From assembly GCA_030704615.1 (NCBI GenBank), contig CM060733.1, positions 70,058,001-70,122,000 of the forward strand: a DNA stretch of 64,000 bases, read 5' to 3'. This DNA is from Takakia lepidozioides. Its lineage: Eukaryota; Streptophyta; Takakiopsida; Takakiales; Takakiaceae. Position 1 is the stretch's first letter; the number at the start of each line of letters is the position of its first letter. This document shows positions 11,372 through 22,000 of the stretch, one piece after another. The translations under genes and the position numbers were made by a program. The notes below the pieces were generated by a model. That model searched no databases. It saw only the letters and a program-made list of their open reading frames with translations, and had not been told where the DNA came from.

Positions 11372-11507
11372 GGCGTGAGCGGTGAGGCATGAGCGGTGAG
11401 CGCATGCTCACGCGGGGCTGACGTGGCGTGAGCGCAGGCTGACGCACTGTGACGTGGCGTGAGCCCATGCTCACGCCATGTCAGCATGAGTGGATGCCAC
11501 GTCAGCA
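11372..11507. repeat. GC-rich tandem and inverted GTGAGCG/GCTCACG repeats
   Basis: The stretch is made of repeated GGCGTGAGC, GACGTGGCG and their complements, including GCATGCTCACG twice. It resembles the subterminal GACGTGACG repeats of the large hAT element at 28.3 and 53.3 kb. It could be a decayed hAT end, but no terminal repeat or duplication was found. Confidence 0.45.
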
Positions 11508-11728
11508 AATGGGACGGGCGGTCGAAGAAAGGGTACCTATTCCCGTTGCACCGATATCCGTGGGAATAGGCATGTACAGTATGATGAAATTAGACCCCAT
11601 TATGTAAGAAGACCCCATGGCTTCAATGAATAGGTAGGACTGTAAACCGCCGACCTATGCTGCATATTGCATACAAGATGACAAAGAATCCACCATCTTC
11701 AAAGACATTCAATACATAGTAGAAATGG

Positions 11729-12596
11729 CGTGCTTCGAAGCACACCGTTTCTGCCCCATCCAAAAGCCTATTTTTGAGGTCTCTTCAAACAGCAACAGAA
11801 AGCATGGAGGGTAATGGAAAGGGATTGCATACATAGCAGAAATGGTGTGCTTTGAAGCACACCGTTTCGGCCCCACCCAAAAGGCTCTTTTTGAGGTCTC
11901 TTCACACAACAATAGAAAGCATGGAGGGTACTTGAAATGGATTGAATAAATAGCAGAAATGGTGTGCTTCGAAGAAGCATCTGGAAATGGGGTCAGGCAG
12001 GATGGTGTGCGGCGCCGCACACCATTTTTCCAACCAACCACACCACACCACTTTCCTACATTGTTGTGAATCCCAAACAGCAGCCCCCATCACCTGCGCG
12101 GCCTTGCTTTCATAGTATGCATCCTCCACATCTCCCTCCATGTCCTCTGTCTGGACCTCCTCTGTCTCTACAGGTGGGTTCTCGACAACCACTCTCTGCA
12201 TCTTCCCCTGCAATGTTTCGACAAACGGGTCAGTATCCGGACTACAGAAATGGTGTGCGGTGCCGCACACCACTTTCCTACATCGTTGTGAACCCCAAAG
12301 AGTAGCCTCCATTCCTACCATTCCAGTCAAAGCACACATTCAGAAGGGAGCTTAAAGGGTGTGCGGCGTCGCAGACCGTTTGTGCATTCTTCTCTACCCC
12401 CTTCAACACTCCATAGAACCTTCTCCATGAGCTTGATGGGGTCCCAAATTTGATGTTTTTCAATGGGCAGAAAGGGTGTGCGGCGCCGCACACTCTTTTT
12501 CCAACCAACCACCTGGGGGGGAATTTTAAGATTTGTTTTTTTTTAATAAAAAAAAATGGTTGGAAAAAGGGTGTGCACAGCGCCGCACACACACCC
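11729..12596. repeat. Eight GTGTGC...GCACAC palindromes
   Basis: Two related 18-base palindromes alternate. GTGTGCTTCGAAGCACAC type occurs at 11729-11746, 11845-11862 and (broken) 11962-11975. GTGTGCGGCGCCGCACAC type occurs at 12005-12022 (perfect), 12253-12270, 12358-12376, 12476-12493 (perfect) and 12571-12596. They are usually flanked by AAATG and CATTT, or by CCAACCAACC. Between them, 12080-12240 reads on the minus strand as a short acidic peptide-coding piece (VETEEVQTEDMEGDVEDAYY), perhaps an exon relic. Confidence 0.75.
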
Positions 12597-12620
12597 TTTT
12601 TGCCCATTGAAAAACACAAA
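12452..12620. repeat. Fold-back: about 60-base inverted repeat
   Basis: Left arm 12452-12511 and right arm 12557-12620 are near-complementary. Each contains TTTTTCAATGGGCA, a GTGTGC palindrome and TTTTTCCAACCA in mirrored order. The spacer is A/T-rich with T and A runs. The sequence 12620-12890 to its right shows no gene that I can support. Confidence 0.7.
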
Positions 12621-12891
12621 TCTTGCAAGCTAAAGCAAGGGAATAAAAGTGACCTAACGAAGCACTTTCCACATTTTATGGGCAATGTTGAACATAATAT
12701 ATGGACTTCGGAGAGTCAAACAAGACTAGCAGGGTTTATAAGATTCTCCAGCTCTCAGGAAGGAAATTTTTTATTAATAATGAATTGTGACAAGTATGCA
12801 TGCCCTCACAAGGTGAGGTAAGCCAAAAGTATGCATGCAATCCATGCTTGGCTAAGTTGGGAATTTGCTGCCGTGTTGCACTGTTCTCACC

Positions 12892-13604
12892 AAGAAGCTG
12901 GAACCTCAATTGGCCTCTCAACAAGCTCCTGGCTGACAGGGTGTCGGTAAGTGAAGACGATGGATGCAGCCCGCTCCCCTTTGGTGTAGTGGACAACGGT
13001 GTCATGTCCTCCGATATATGCACCATCGTAAATGGAGATCTTTGTTGTGGAGACTCGGTGTCCATATGACTCATCCTCGTAGCTTATGAGAATGTCCCCA
13101 TAGACTGTTTGCGAGGGAATCCTCTGAGGCCTGTACGTACAGCCGATGCAATCCTCGTAGGCCCACTGGCAGCACCTCCAATGATACAGGAAGGCTGTGC
13201 GGCTTTTGGGGATGTTCCATGCAGGCGGATACTACAGATCAACGATTCGCAGGCACCACAACCACGCAAGCCCGTCCCCACGAGGCCCATCGTGGAAGCC
13301 AGGAAGGTACTCAAGAGCGGACAGGTCGCCTCTGCTAAGACTGGTCTATCCAATCATGCCAAAATATGAAAATGTCCCCTGACTTGGGCGAGAAGTCCCA
13401 CGGGGTGAGACCCTTGTTGGGGCAATTGCTGGGATCCCGGCACGCCATCGCCGAGTATTGAAAGGGCTGCCAGGAAGCAGAGAGGGTGCACAAGGAAGTG
13501 GGAGTGTCGGAGGAGAGTGAAAGGAGCTCAGAGCTCAGATTGGAGTTGCTCGCTCGGTTTGAAACGCAGTGGGTGACGGGGAAATTTGGACAAGTGGCAA
13601 ACAA
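12892..13604 (-). pseudogene. Unrecognised protein family, copy A (homologue of 62810-63286)
   Basis: Coherent coding sequence runs leftwards: GDIFIFWHDWID (about 13370), LSALEYLPGFHDG, LWCLRIVDL, then TAG near 13230, YPPAWNIPKSRTAFLYHW, RCCQWAYEDC (about 13170), YGDILISYEDE, ISIYDGAYIGGHDTVVHY (about 13020), ending with TGA near 12892. A frame change lies near 13345. Copy B at 62.8-63.3 kb has the same spacing. From RI to the conserved HW/EW there are 22 residues in both copies, and from CCQW to [FY]GD there are 23 in both, with W[KR]CCQW shared. Equal spacing over two loci makes this a real coding family. I do not recognise its function. A TATA-like site and the 96-bp array lie immediately upstream, as in copy B. 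Confidence 0.6.
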
Positions 13605-13663
13605 ATGCGCAACATTTAATATGCCCGTACCCGGGAATGAGGCGCAACATTTCTTTCGTGGTC

Positions 13664-13684
13664 GGCTCCATAAAACCGCGTCCC
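13664..13684 (-). promoter_or_regulatory. TATA-like site between 96-bp array and copy A gene
   Basis: On the minus strand this reads GCGGTTTTATGGAGCCGAC. The same 20 bases with one change recur at 27283-27302 beside a solitary palindrome. In copy B the equivalent place holds a clearer TATATA. The promoter role is inferred from position only. Confidence 0.35.
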
Positions 13685-13689
13685 ACGAA

Positions 13690-14210
13690 CGACCTCCCGG
13701 GGGGAGATGGCGCCAACATGTTCATCCAAGTCCATCCCCCGGATGGAAAAATAGCGCCGGATTTCCATCGGAGGGTGCTCGGATGGAGTCGTCCCGGGGG
13801 GAGAGGCCTCCACATGGCTGCCAGAGTTCGTCCCCCGGATGGAAAAATGGCGCCGGATTTCCATCGGAGGGTGCTCGGATGCAGTCGTCCCGGGGGGAGA
13901 GGCCTCCACGTGGCTGCCAGAGTTCGTCCCCCGGATGGAAAAATGGCGTCGGATTTCCATCGGAGGGTGCTCGGATGCAGTCGTCGCAGGGGGAGAGGCC
14001 TCCACGTGGCTGCCAGAGTTCCTCCCCCGGATGGAAAAATGGCGCCGGATTTCCATCGGAGGGTGCTCGGATGCAGTCGTCGCGGGGGGAGAGGCCTCCA
14101 TGTGGCTGCTAGAGTTCGTCCCCCGGATGGAAAAATGGCGCCGGATTTCCATCGGAGGGGGCTCGGATGGAGTCGGGGAGATGCCAGAATCCATCCCCCG
14201 GACCTCCATA
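13690..14210. repeat. 96-bp tandem array A with GGCGCC-cored palindrome
   Basis: Five units start at 13741, 13837, 13933, 14029 and 14125, an exact 96-base period. A partial unit lies on the left. Each unit holds GGATGGAAAAATGGCGCC, then a mirrored GGATTTCCATC, followed by GGAGGGTGCTCGGATG and GGGGAGAGGCCTCCA. Because 96 is a multiple of three, several frames stay open on both strands across the array. Those long frames are by-products of the repeat. Confidence 0.9.
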
Positions 14211-14212
14211 AG

Positions 14213-15117
14213 GTCGTTCAAATCCGCCATGGACGTCTCTGCAGGTGCTATGCATGTACCCCCGAGCACAACTCCAACCTACTCCATTATGGAACTCCTA
14301 CGGCAACTACACCTGGATGGTTCTCGCTTCGAGCTGGCTGCTCTTGACTATACCAAATTTTCAGTTACTTAGGTTGCGTATTTTCCTCCCGACGTCAATG
14401 GGAACGTGACCTTCGAGTTTCCACCTCTGTCTTCGTCAAACAAAGCCTCTGGGATGTTAACGAACATAGATCGAAAGCATGACGAACACCCTTGGTGTGG
14501 ACGAGGACCAATAGCACAAAAATTGCAGATGGTGTTCGTGTAAGATATGTCCTCTGTGCGGGGAAGCTGAGGTACCTCAATCCGACTTGCTTCCACTTTC
14601 TCTCGAAAGGAGGGTGGAGAAACGAGACGGATTGGACGGGCACAACCCCTCAACCATTCATTGTCTCCAGTCAGGCTCCTGCGGGTACTTTCAAGTGCGC
14701 CCATTGCAAAGATCCACCAACATGCATGTCAGTGTGCAAAGCCAAGCAATATTATGTTGGTAGTCAGTTCCCAGACTTGACAAGAGCTTGCATACACGTT
14801 GGGGTCCACTGCCACCCCTTGGCGATAGACAACATGTGGGAGGCTGTGCAGGAAGCACATGACATCATAAAAGATGAGGTGAAATTGAGCCTCGGAGCCA
14901 GACCAAAGCAGATACAGCTGAAGGTAGCCCACAAGATTGCTCTGGGAGAAATTATGTCTGAAGATGGAAAGGACCGAGTGCCCTTGGATGAGAGGGAGAT
15001 GGTGGACCACTTGGAGTCCGTCTTGCACGTTTGCAGCCCGAATGTGCGGAATCACATCGTATCTTGCAAGCAAGAATCTGGCCGGGGGTCGGACATGCAC
15101 TCTATCCTGGAGGTGAA
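14213..15117 (+). pseudogene. MULE-like transposase, N-terminal fragment, copy 2
   Basis: The sequence is homologous to copy 1 on the other strand. KSAMDVSAGAMHV matches its KSSMDISGRGSHI; LAALDYTKF matches the equivalent segment near 8420; PTCFHFLSKGG, CAHCKDPPTCMSVC, FPDLTRACIHVGVHCH and RPKQIQLKVAHK follow in order. It stops abruptly at about 15117 after HSILEVKV, where A-rich gag sequence takes over. A stop near 14371 and a frame change before 14492 break it. It starts right beside the 96-bp array. Confidence 0.6.
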
Positions 15118-15179
15118 AGTGGTAGCCCTTAGCACCACTGACAACCTCAAGCTCAAGAGAAAGCTATTTAAAAGCTAAC

Positions 15180-17201
15180 TATCCACATCTCTAGGAAAGA
15201 GGAATAGACATAGGAGAAGCATCTAGACCTCTTACTCCTCCAAAACCAGAGGGTACATCACCATTGTTTGAAGATCCTAATTTAGGTGCCACATCTTTTT
15301 ATTCTTTACAAAAAAAATTAAGGGAGTTGGTGCAGGAAGAAGGTAGACCACAAGAGAAAAGGTAGGAGGTGCATCCCTAGATCAAGGATTTGGGAGAAAT
15401 CTCTGATCAAAGTTAGCATGGTACACCAAGGGCAGGAACTCCAGTTTCTGATACGCCAGCCAACGAAGGAGAGGAGAATGAGGAAGAGCCTGCTGAGAGT
15501 GCAAACTCTCCAACGGCGACTCATTTAAGCTATGTTAGTGAGGAAGAAAGAAACCAAGTCGAGGACTTGGAAGATGAAGGCTATGAGGAAGTAGAACCAA
15601 CAACAACTGTTGATACTACCACTGGGACTACCCAAACCATTGTAGCATGATCAAATGGTCCACTTGGATCACTAGCAAACAAAGGTGTCGGTTCAAAGGG
15701 ATCAAGCGGGCAGCTTGGATCGCCTTCTGGAGGGACAGGGAGTGTGGGAAATAGTACAACGGTAGCTGCGGCTACTACAAGTTCTCCGGGACTACAACTG
15801 GATTTGGACCAACACCAACCACAGGGCCGGTAATAGTACAACAGATGGCAGCAGTAGCTCAACTCGTATGAGACCACCTTTCCCAGTCTACTCAGGGAAA
15901 GGAGATCCTGATGTACACGTCAATCAATATGAGCACATGTGTATAGTGAACACTGAGAATGATGATGCAGCAAAGCTGAGACTATTTCCCTGTTCACTTA
16001 CCAAGAAAACAATTCTAGAGTGGTGTGATTGATTTCCTGATAACCATTTTGCAAATTGGAATGCTCTTAGAACAACATTCCGGAACAGATTCAGGACAAG
16101 CAAAATCACAGGAGAAGTGTACAGTAGTCTACAACAGTTGAGACAAAAAAAACATGAAACTGTTGAAGAGCCTGGTGTTCAAAATGCCAAAATGAAGGCC
16201 GAATGCCACATGAAGGAGAAACACTGTGCTATCTGTAAAATGAGTAACCATTCTACTGAGAATTGTTACTACAATTGAAAGATAGCAACAAGGGAGAATA
16301 GACAGGTGGGAGTGCATCAGGTGCAACCCCAGCCAAGAAGGAACAATGACCAAGGTAACTATGGAAGACCTGATGGATATAACAATGGCATGGCAAGAAG
16401 GGGTAATCCAAGAGGAAATTACCAAGGCAATCCCAGAGGCAACTATTAGGGTAATCCAAGGGGGAATTACCAGCCAGGGAATCAGGATTATAGGAATAAT
16501 CCCATAATGGACCAAGGGCGAGGACCCAATGGTGAAGAATTGTGTTACTATTGTAACCAACCAGGACATCGTAAGGTAGCCTGTCCATTGTGGATTAGAC
16601 ATCAAAATGAGATGAGAAATCCTGTAAATGAAGGCCCAATAGTGGCAGCTCACATGGTAATGCCATGTTTCGTACCAGAAGTGAGTACCATGATAGTTAC
16701 CAGAAGTAAAGCTAAGTTATTGCCTCCAGTGGATGAGGAAGAAGAAGACAATGAGGATGAGATGTGCCTAAAGATGATGAGGCCTGGAGGGAAGAGAAGG
16801 AACTGCACAAGGAGGTGGCAGATACTATAAGGGAAATGCAGAAGGATACAAAGATCCCTATAGCAAAGTCATCAGACTCTGAAGAAGAGGATGAAGATGA
16901 TGAAACATTGAAGCATGATGCTACACAGGTGCTAAATGCTGAAGGGGCATTGGCTGAAGTAATATGCCAATCAAAAGCTGAGATAACAATTGGGCAGCTA
17001 CTGGTTTTAGCACCCCACTGTAGGCACAGGCTATATCAGGCAATCAATCAAATTGCTGAAGTAACAGGAGATACAGAGAAGAGCAATAGAGTAACAAGTT
17101 ATAATGTGAAGCCAGAAGGGCGGGAAAGTGTCATGGATTTTGATGATTCCATGCGAGACATCGGTTCTCACATAGGGCCCACCCCTGAAAAGGGGCAGTA
17201 G
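15180..17201 (+). pseudogene. gag region of a second, A-rich Ty3/gypsy family
   Basis: A decayed gag reads from about 15180 (PPKPEGTSPLFEDP) through a capsid-like part (about 15895-16130: KGDPDVHVNQYEHM). Two CCHC zinc knuckles follow: CAICKMSNHSTENC near 16220 and CYYCNQPGHRKVAC near 16541. Arg/Gly/Asn-rich RGNYQGNPRGNY repeats lie between them. A segment typical of the stretch before gypsy protease (ITIGQLLVLAPHCR, about 16985) closes the fragment. Several stops (for example near 16030, 16277 and 16447) and frame changes are present. Pol is absent; the sequence changes character after about 17.2 kb. Base composition is much richer in A than the methyltransferase-bearing element, so this is a different family. 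Confidence 0.75.
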
Positions 17202-17734
17202 CCGTAAGGCAAAGTGGCTCTTAGTTACTCAATCAAATTGTCTTCCAACCCTAAGCTCTCAAGTCTTTCTGGCCATGTGTGCAGGTGTTCAGGCGAGCCC
17301 GCAGAAAGACACGGGGTTGCTTGCTTGCGCTAGTCTTGGGATGGGCCCACACATGATAAGACACCCTACATGTGCTAAAAATAAAGAAAGAATAGGGGCG
17401 GGCCCGTCCTACATGTGGTAAGAAATGAAGCATAGTGGCCGGCCATTGGGCCGGGCATGCCCTCCCTAACATGTGCACCCTCTTAGCCCTGACCAAACCC
17501 CTCGACATATTGTGCACCCAGCCAATTTCCTATTCATACCATGGTATAGTCCTTGTTTTTGCCCATAATACGGGTATGCACCCGGGTATTGCCTTGGCAG
17601 CCAGACCCTATATACCAGTCCAACACTGGTTTTAACCCCATTAGTTGCGGCGTAGAAAGTAGCAAGGAAGGCAGTCGATGATTTGAGTCTAGGGAGATCA
17701 GAAACCTGCTGGCGAGCTGTTTGGGAGAGACGAA
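17202..17734. other. Non-coding stretch, possibly LTR remnant
   Basis: No gene is visible. CCTATATACC near 17607 could be a TATA box, and the position after a gag fragment would allow an LTR, but there is no boundary to support it. Confidence 0.25.
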
Positions 17735-18250
17735 GGGACCATTTGAACATCTCTCTCTCACTCTCTCTCTCACCACAAACTGCGGAGCTACATCATGCCC
17801 GTTCTTTGTTTTTTCTTCCACCGTATGCATATCTTGTGCAAATAAGTGCTCACGTGGGTGCCAATTTGAAATAGTTTCCCAGTTGTTTCAAGTTTGGCAT
17901 GAGCATGTTTTCTGCATTTTCCCGGAGTATAGCATGTGGAATATCCTATTTCGCTCACAGTAGCCTGAGTTACCCAACCTCGAGAAATAAAAGGGACCAT
18001 TTGAACATCTCTCTCTCACTCTCTCTCTCTCCACAAACTGCGGAGCTACATCATGCCCGTTCTTTCTTTTTTCTTCCATAGTATGCATATTTTGTGCAAA
18101 TAAGTGCTCGCGTGGGTGCCAATTTGAAATAGTTTCCCAGTTGTTTCAAGTTTGGCATGAGCATGTTTTCTGCATTTTCCCGGAGTATAGCATGTGGAAT
18201 ATCCTATTTCGCTCGCGGTAGCCTGATTTACCCAACCTCGAGAAATAAAA
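17735..18250. repeat. Two tandem copies of a 258-bp unit
   Basis: GGGACCATTTGAACATCTC starts at 17735 and again at 17993, a 258-base shift, and the copies are nearly identical to about 18250. Each begins with a CT-rich run and ends with CCTCGAGAAATAAAA. The recent duplication is probably by slippage or unequal exchange. Confidence 0.85.
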
Positions 18251-18634
18251 CCCAAGATGGCCACAACCACACATGTACGAAAAGCAAAGGCAAGAAAGTG
18301 CACCACATTTCCATCTCATTTGTCCCAAAGGAAAAGGGTCAGGATTAAGTAGAGTTGCCCACAGGGACCACGAAAGCACAACACTTCCTCATTCATCATT
18401 ACAACTGAAAGAAAGAGACATGTTTCCAAACTGAGACTACAGTTCTCTGTACTGTCACACACACTCAAAATGCTGCAGCAAGAGCTTTACTCATTGCTGT
18501 TTGCTCAGCTCCTCCTAAGCTCTATAAGGACAAGATAGGACCTGTCTCAAAAATGTCAACTTAACAGGCATTGTCAGCAAGTAATGCAGCTTTGTCAAAG
18601 ATGCGACCACAAAGACACTACACATAGCTCACAC

Positions 18635-18682
18635 ATTCTCTCTCTCTCTGTCTCTCTCTCTCTCTCACACACACACATATGC
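18635..18682. repeat. CT/CA microsatellite
   Basis: Runs of CT followed by CA repeats lie in the region expected to be the 3' untranslated part of the RBP45/47 gene. Confidence 0.8.
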
Positions 18683-19074
18683 CCTTCCTCTCCCCGATTC
18701 CCTGCTTAACAGCACTCTCTCAATAAATCTACAAAGAGTTTGCTGCCAGGTTCTTTAGAATCTGACAATGCCAAACAACGACCAGGTAGAGCTACTCAAT
18801 ACTATAGATTGAACAGAAATATGGGAAAGCTACCAGGACTATACGACAACCCTGCAACACATTTCTTGTGACTGAAGCATCCGCCCTTGGTATTCAAGGA
18901 AGTGAAGTTGAAGGGAAGCTAAGGTAGACAAGGAAGGCAATCTTGATACTCACTTGCAATCCTCAACTTAAAGAAAAATCATCCAGTTTCCGCAAGAGCC
19001 CTCATTGCCATCATTGGCCGGCGAACTTGTGGCCAGCGATTTGCACGCAGCAACCAACAACTTCCACAGAGGCT

Positions 19075-22000
19075 CTAGCTTACCTGCTGTGGATAATTCC
19101 CATACCCCGGGTAGTTTCCATATGCATACACTCCTGCATCCTGAAGTGGTGGAGGCGCATATCCATATCCATCATAGCCTTGCGGATATCCTCCATAATA
19201 CCCCCCAGCTCCATTCCATTGGTTGGGATCTTGGTGTGGCTGTCCCCACCCTGCCGGTGATTGCTGCCTCTGCAAACCCCAATCACTGGTCAGTAAAGCC
19301 AGCCCTGTGAAAGAATAATGCACCGAAACAAATACAATAGGCTAAACCTTTCAAGTTTACAACATTCCCAGAACAGAATTGCAGGCTTCCCCGTTGAAAT
19401 CACCAGAGGTAGTTGACCTATTGAGGATGCTTAAATCAAGTTCAGTGGTCGACTAATGAAAGCACATGGGAGCTTCAGACAAAGGGAAGAGAACTTACAT
19501 CGTGGGTTACCTGCTTGTTGCCGGGACTTCGGCCCCACGACAAGCGCACAGACTGTGAGCCAACAACACTGCCATGTAACCTTTGCAAAGCCTCCTCTGC
19601 ACATGCCCTACAAAGTCCAAAACAAGAACCACATCCAAATTTCCATCAAAAGTCAAACCCCCAAAAAAGACATTGTCAAGGCAAGTCCATAAGAGTACCA
19701 CAGGTAGCTTTCTGAGACTAGATATACAAATGAAGACACAAACCCCCGTGTCCCATCAGCCACATTCACCATGACATTCCATCTTCAAAACTCAACATAT
19801 AAAAGACTGAGAAGACATCCACCATTTCCAACCAACACCACCAGCAAGTGGCCAGGTGAAACCTGATGTGATGCCCAGTGGCAGACTGGACAATGGTGTT
19901 GTCAAACAAGCGCCGGCAGCTCTTGCAGAATGGAGTCCAAGAAAAAGCACAGAATAGATGAGCTTGCAATATCTTCTCAGCAGGATTTTATATACAGAAG
20001 TCAAAAGGACTACCTGTGAGAAAACTGGACAAAGCCACAGCCTTTGCCAGCTGGTATCTTGACATAAACCAGATCTCCAAACTGCCCAAACACAGCTTTC
20101 AAATCATCATCGGTTACGCTGGGATCCAGACCTCCCACAAATATCTGCAGAGTCAAATATCATCCATGTGAGATTTAACCATACCAAGATGATGGTACCT
20201 GTTCAACAAGTTATTATTCTATAAATCAAGATGAAATACATTTTAAGTCATGGTGGCACTTGCAAAAAGACGCTTCACATAATTTGCACAATTTAGGTTT
20301 TAGAGATGCCCGCACTTTTGTTCAGTTTCAACAATACATTGAAAATGTAGTCACTTTAAGAACTAACTCCTGCACTTCTCTACTTGTCTATCTTAATCAT
20401 GTGCCCCTCAAGATCTCGCCCGTAAGGTTGCACACACAACGGATAATACTGACACCTAGGCCACAATTTGGAAGCATTCTACTTGCACGTTCAGAAGTGA
20501 AACTGCCAAAACCGGAAAATTGGAAAACATAACTGATGGTGCACAACCCCTGCATACAGGGAAAATGCAGAACTTGAAATTGATTTGACATTGAACTTAC
20601 TGTTGTGTTGTTGGGATCATTGTCAGATGCAAATGCCTGTTGAGGTGGCACAGGTCCACCATAGGCTGAAGCAGCTTGATAAGGCCCAGCGGCAGCTGGA
20701 CAAACTATCCACCCACACCCACATATCATCCTTCACTGAAAAACTGTGAAGAGGACCTTAGGTACATCCAATGCAGAAAACCTGATAAATCATGGAAGCT
20801 AATCGAACCACTAGCTACAGCAAAATGTCATTCCATTCTTGGGTAAAAAAGGCCTACTCTTCCAAAGATGCGAGGAGAGATCATGTGAATCTTCATGGCA
20901 ATACAAATAGTATCAATTCTGAAAGGATAGCGACACCTGGGAATCTCAGTATGGAGGAAATAAGATATCCCAAAGATTGTGTAGTTCACAAGCAAAGCAC
21001 ATGACAGTGACATCCTCCCTTTGGTGGAGAGTAAGGGCACTGAGAATAATAACTTGTCGAAGCCCCTATCTGACATTGCGTGACATGCCTCAGATATAAA
21101 TAGCTAGCCTTAGTCAGAGGATGGGTGGCTTTGAAAAAAGACAGCATAAGCAAAAAAGACTAGCATATATAAACATAAAATACCTATATCTATATCTATA
21201 TAATCACGCATCGGATGAACAGAACAATGCATTGAAACCAGAGACAGAAAACAAAAGCCTCTCAAGTTGGGAGAGGCACTTCTTTTCCACTCTGTGGACA
21301 TGCAGTCCAGGTCATAAAAGCCCTTAGAGCATCAACTTGTCTTCACATGAACGACAAATCTTGAAGGAATGGCAGGAAGAGGAAAGGAGTTCCGGAACAA
21401 AATAGCCTCCACAGAAAGGAGAAATAAGTTGGCACTGTAGCTAGCAGAAACAAAGTGGAATTGTAGGTGTTGAAATGAAGATAAGATGGCTTCAGTCAAC
21501 AGAATGCGCGAAATGCAGCAGCAAAATCGTGCAAACAGCGAGACTGACCTAAATCAGAGGTCACCCACTATAATGAGGGTGCTTTCCCAGTTGCCGGGTT
21601 TTGTTCCAAGGCACCCCTGTAGCAAGCCTCTTTCCCTCCTGCTTTGAAACAATTTATGCCTTAATAAGCTTCCCCCACCATTACAGCCTCTCAGCACTGA
21701 TGCTTACAGCTTTGCAAAACACAACATCTTGCCCTCAGGATTTGCCACTGTCGGCCAGGTCGCGAGAGAAGAAATTCTTGTAAGATCTTGCTTAAATGAA
21801 AAATACTGAAGTATGAACTTCAGTAATGGATAATGAGGGCACATCAATATAGAAGTCTTCTCATAAATCAGAAACTAACATTCCGGATTGGCTGCCACAT
21901 CCATCAAGCATGTCCAAAATAGAAAATTAAAAAGCTTATACAAACTGGGGGCAGTAAACCATCTTGTGTAGGTAGTTACGATGAGCTGAGGACATGCTTT

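Noticed and set aside
13486-14372. Several long open frames on both strands rich in repeated PPDGKMAPDFHRR-like units
   Set aside because: They follow the 96-bp repeat, whose period is a multiple of three, so frames stay open by arithmetic. No start context, and similar frames exist on the opposite strand.
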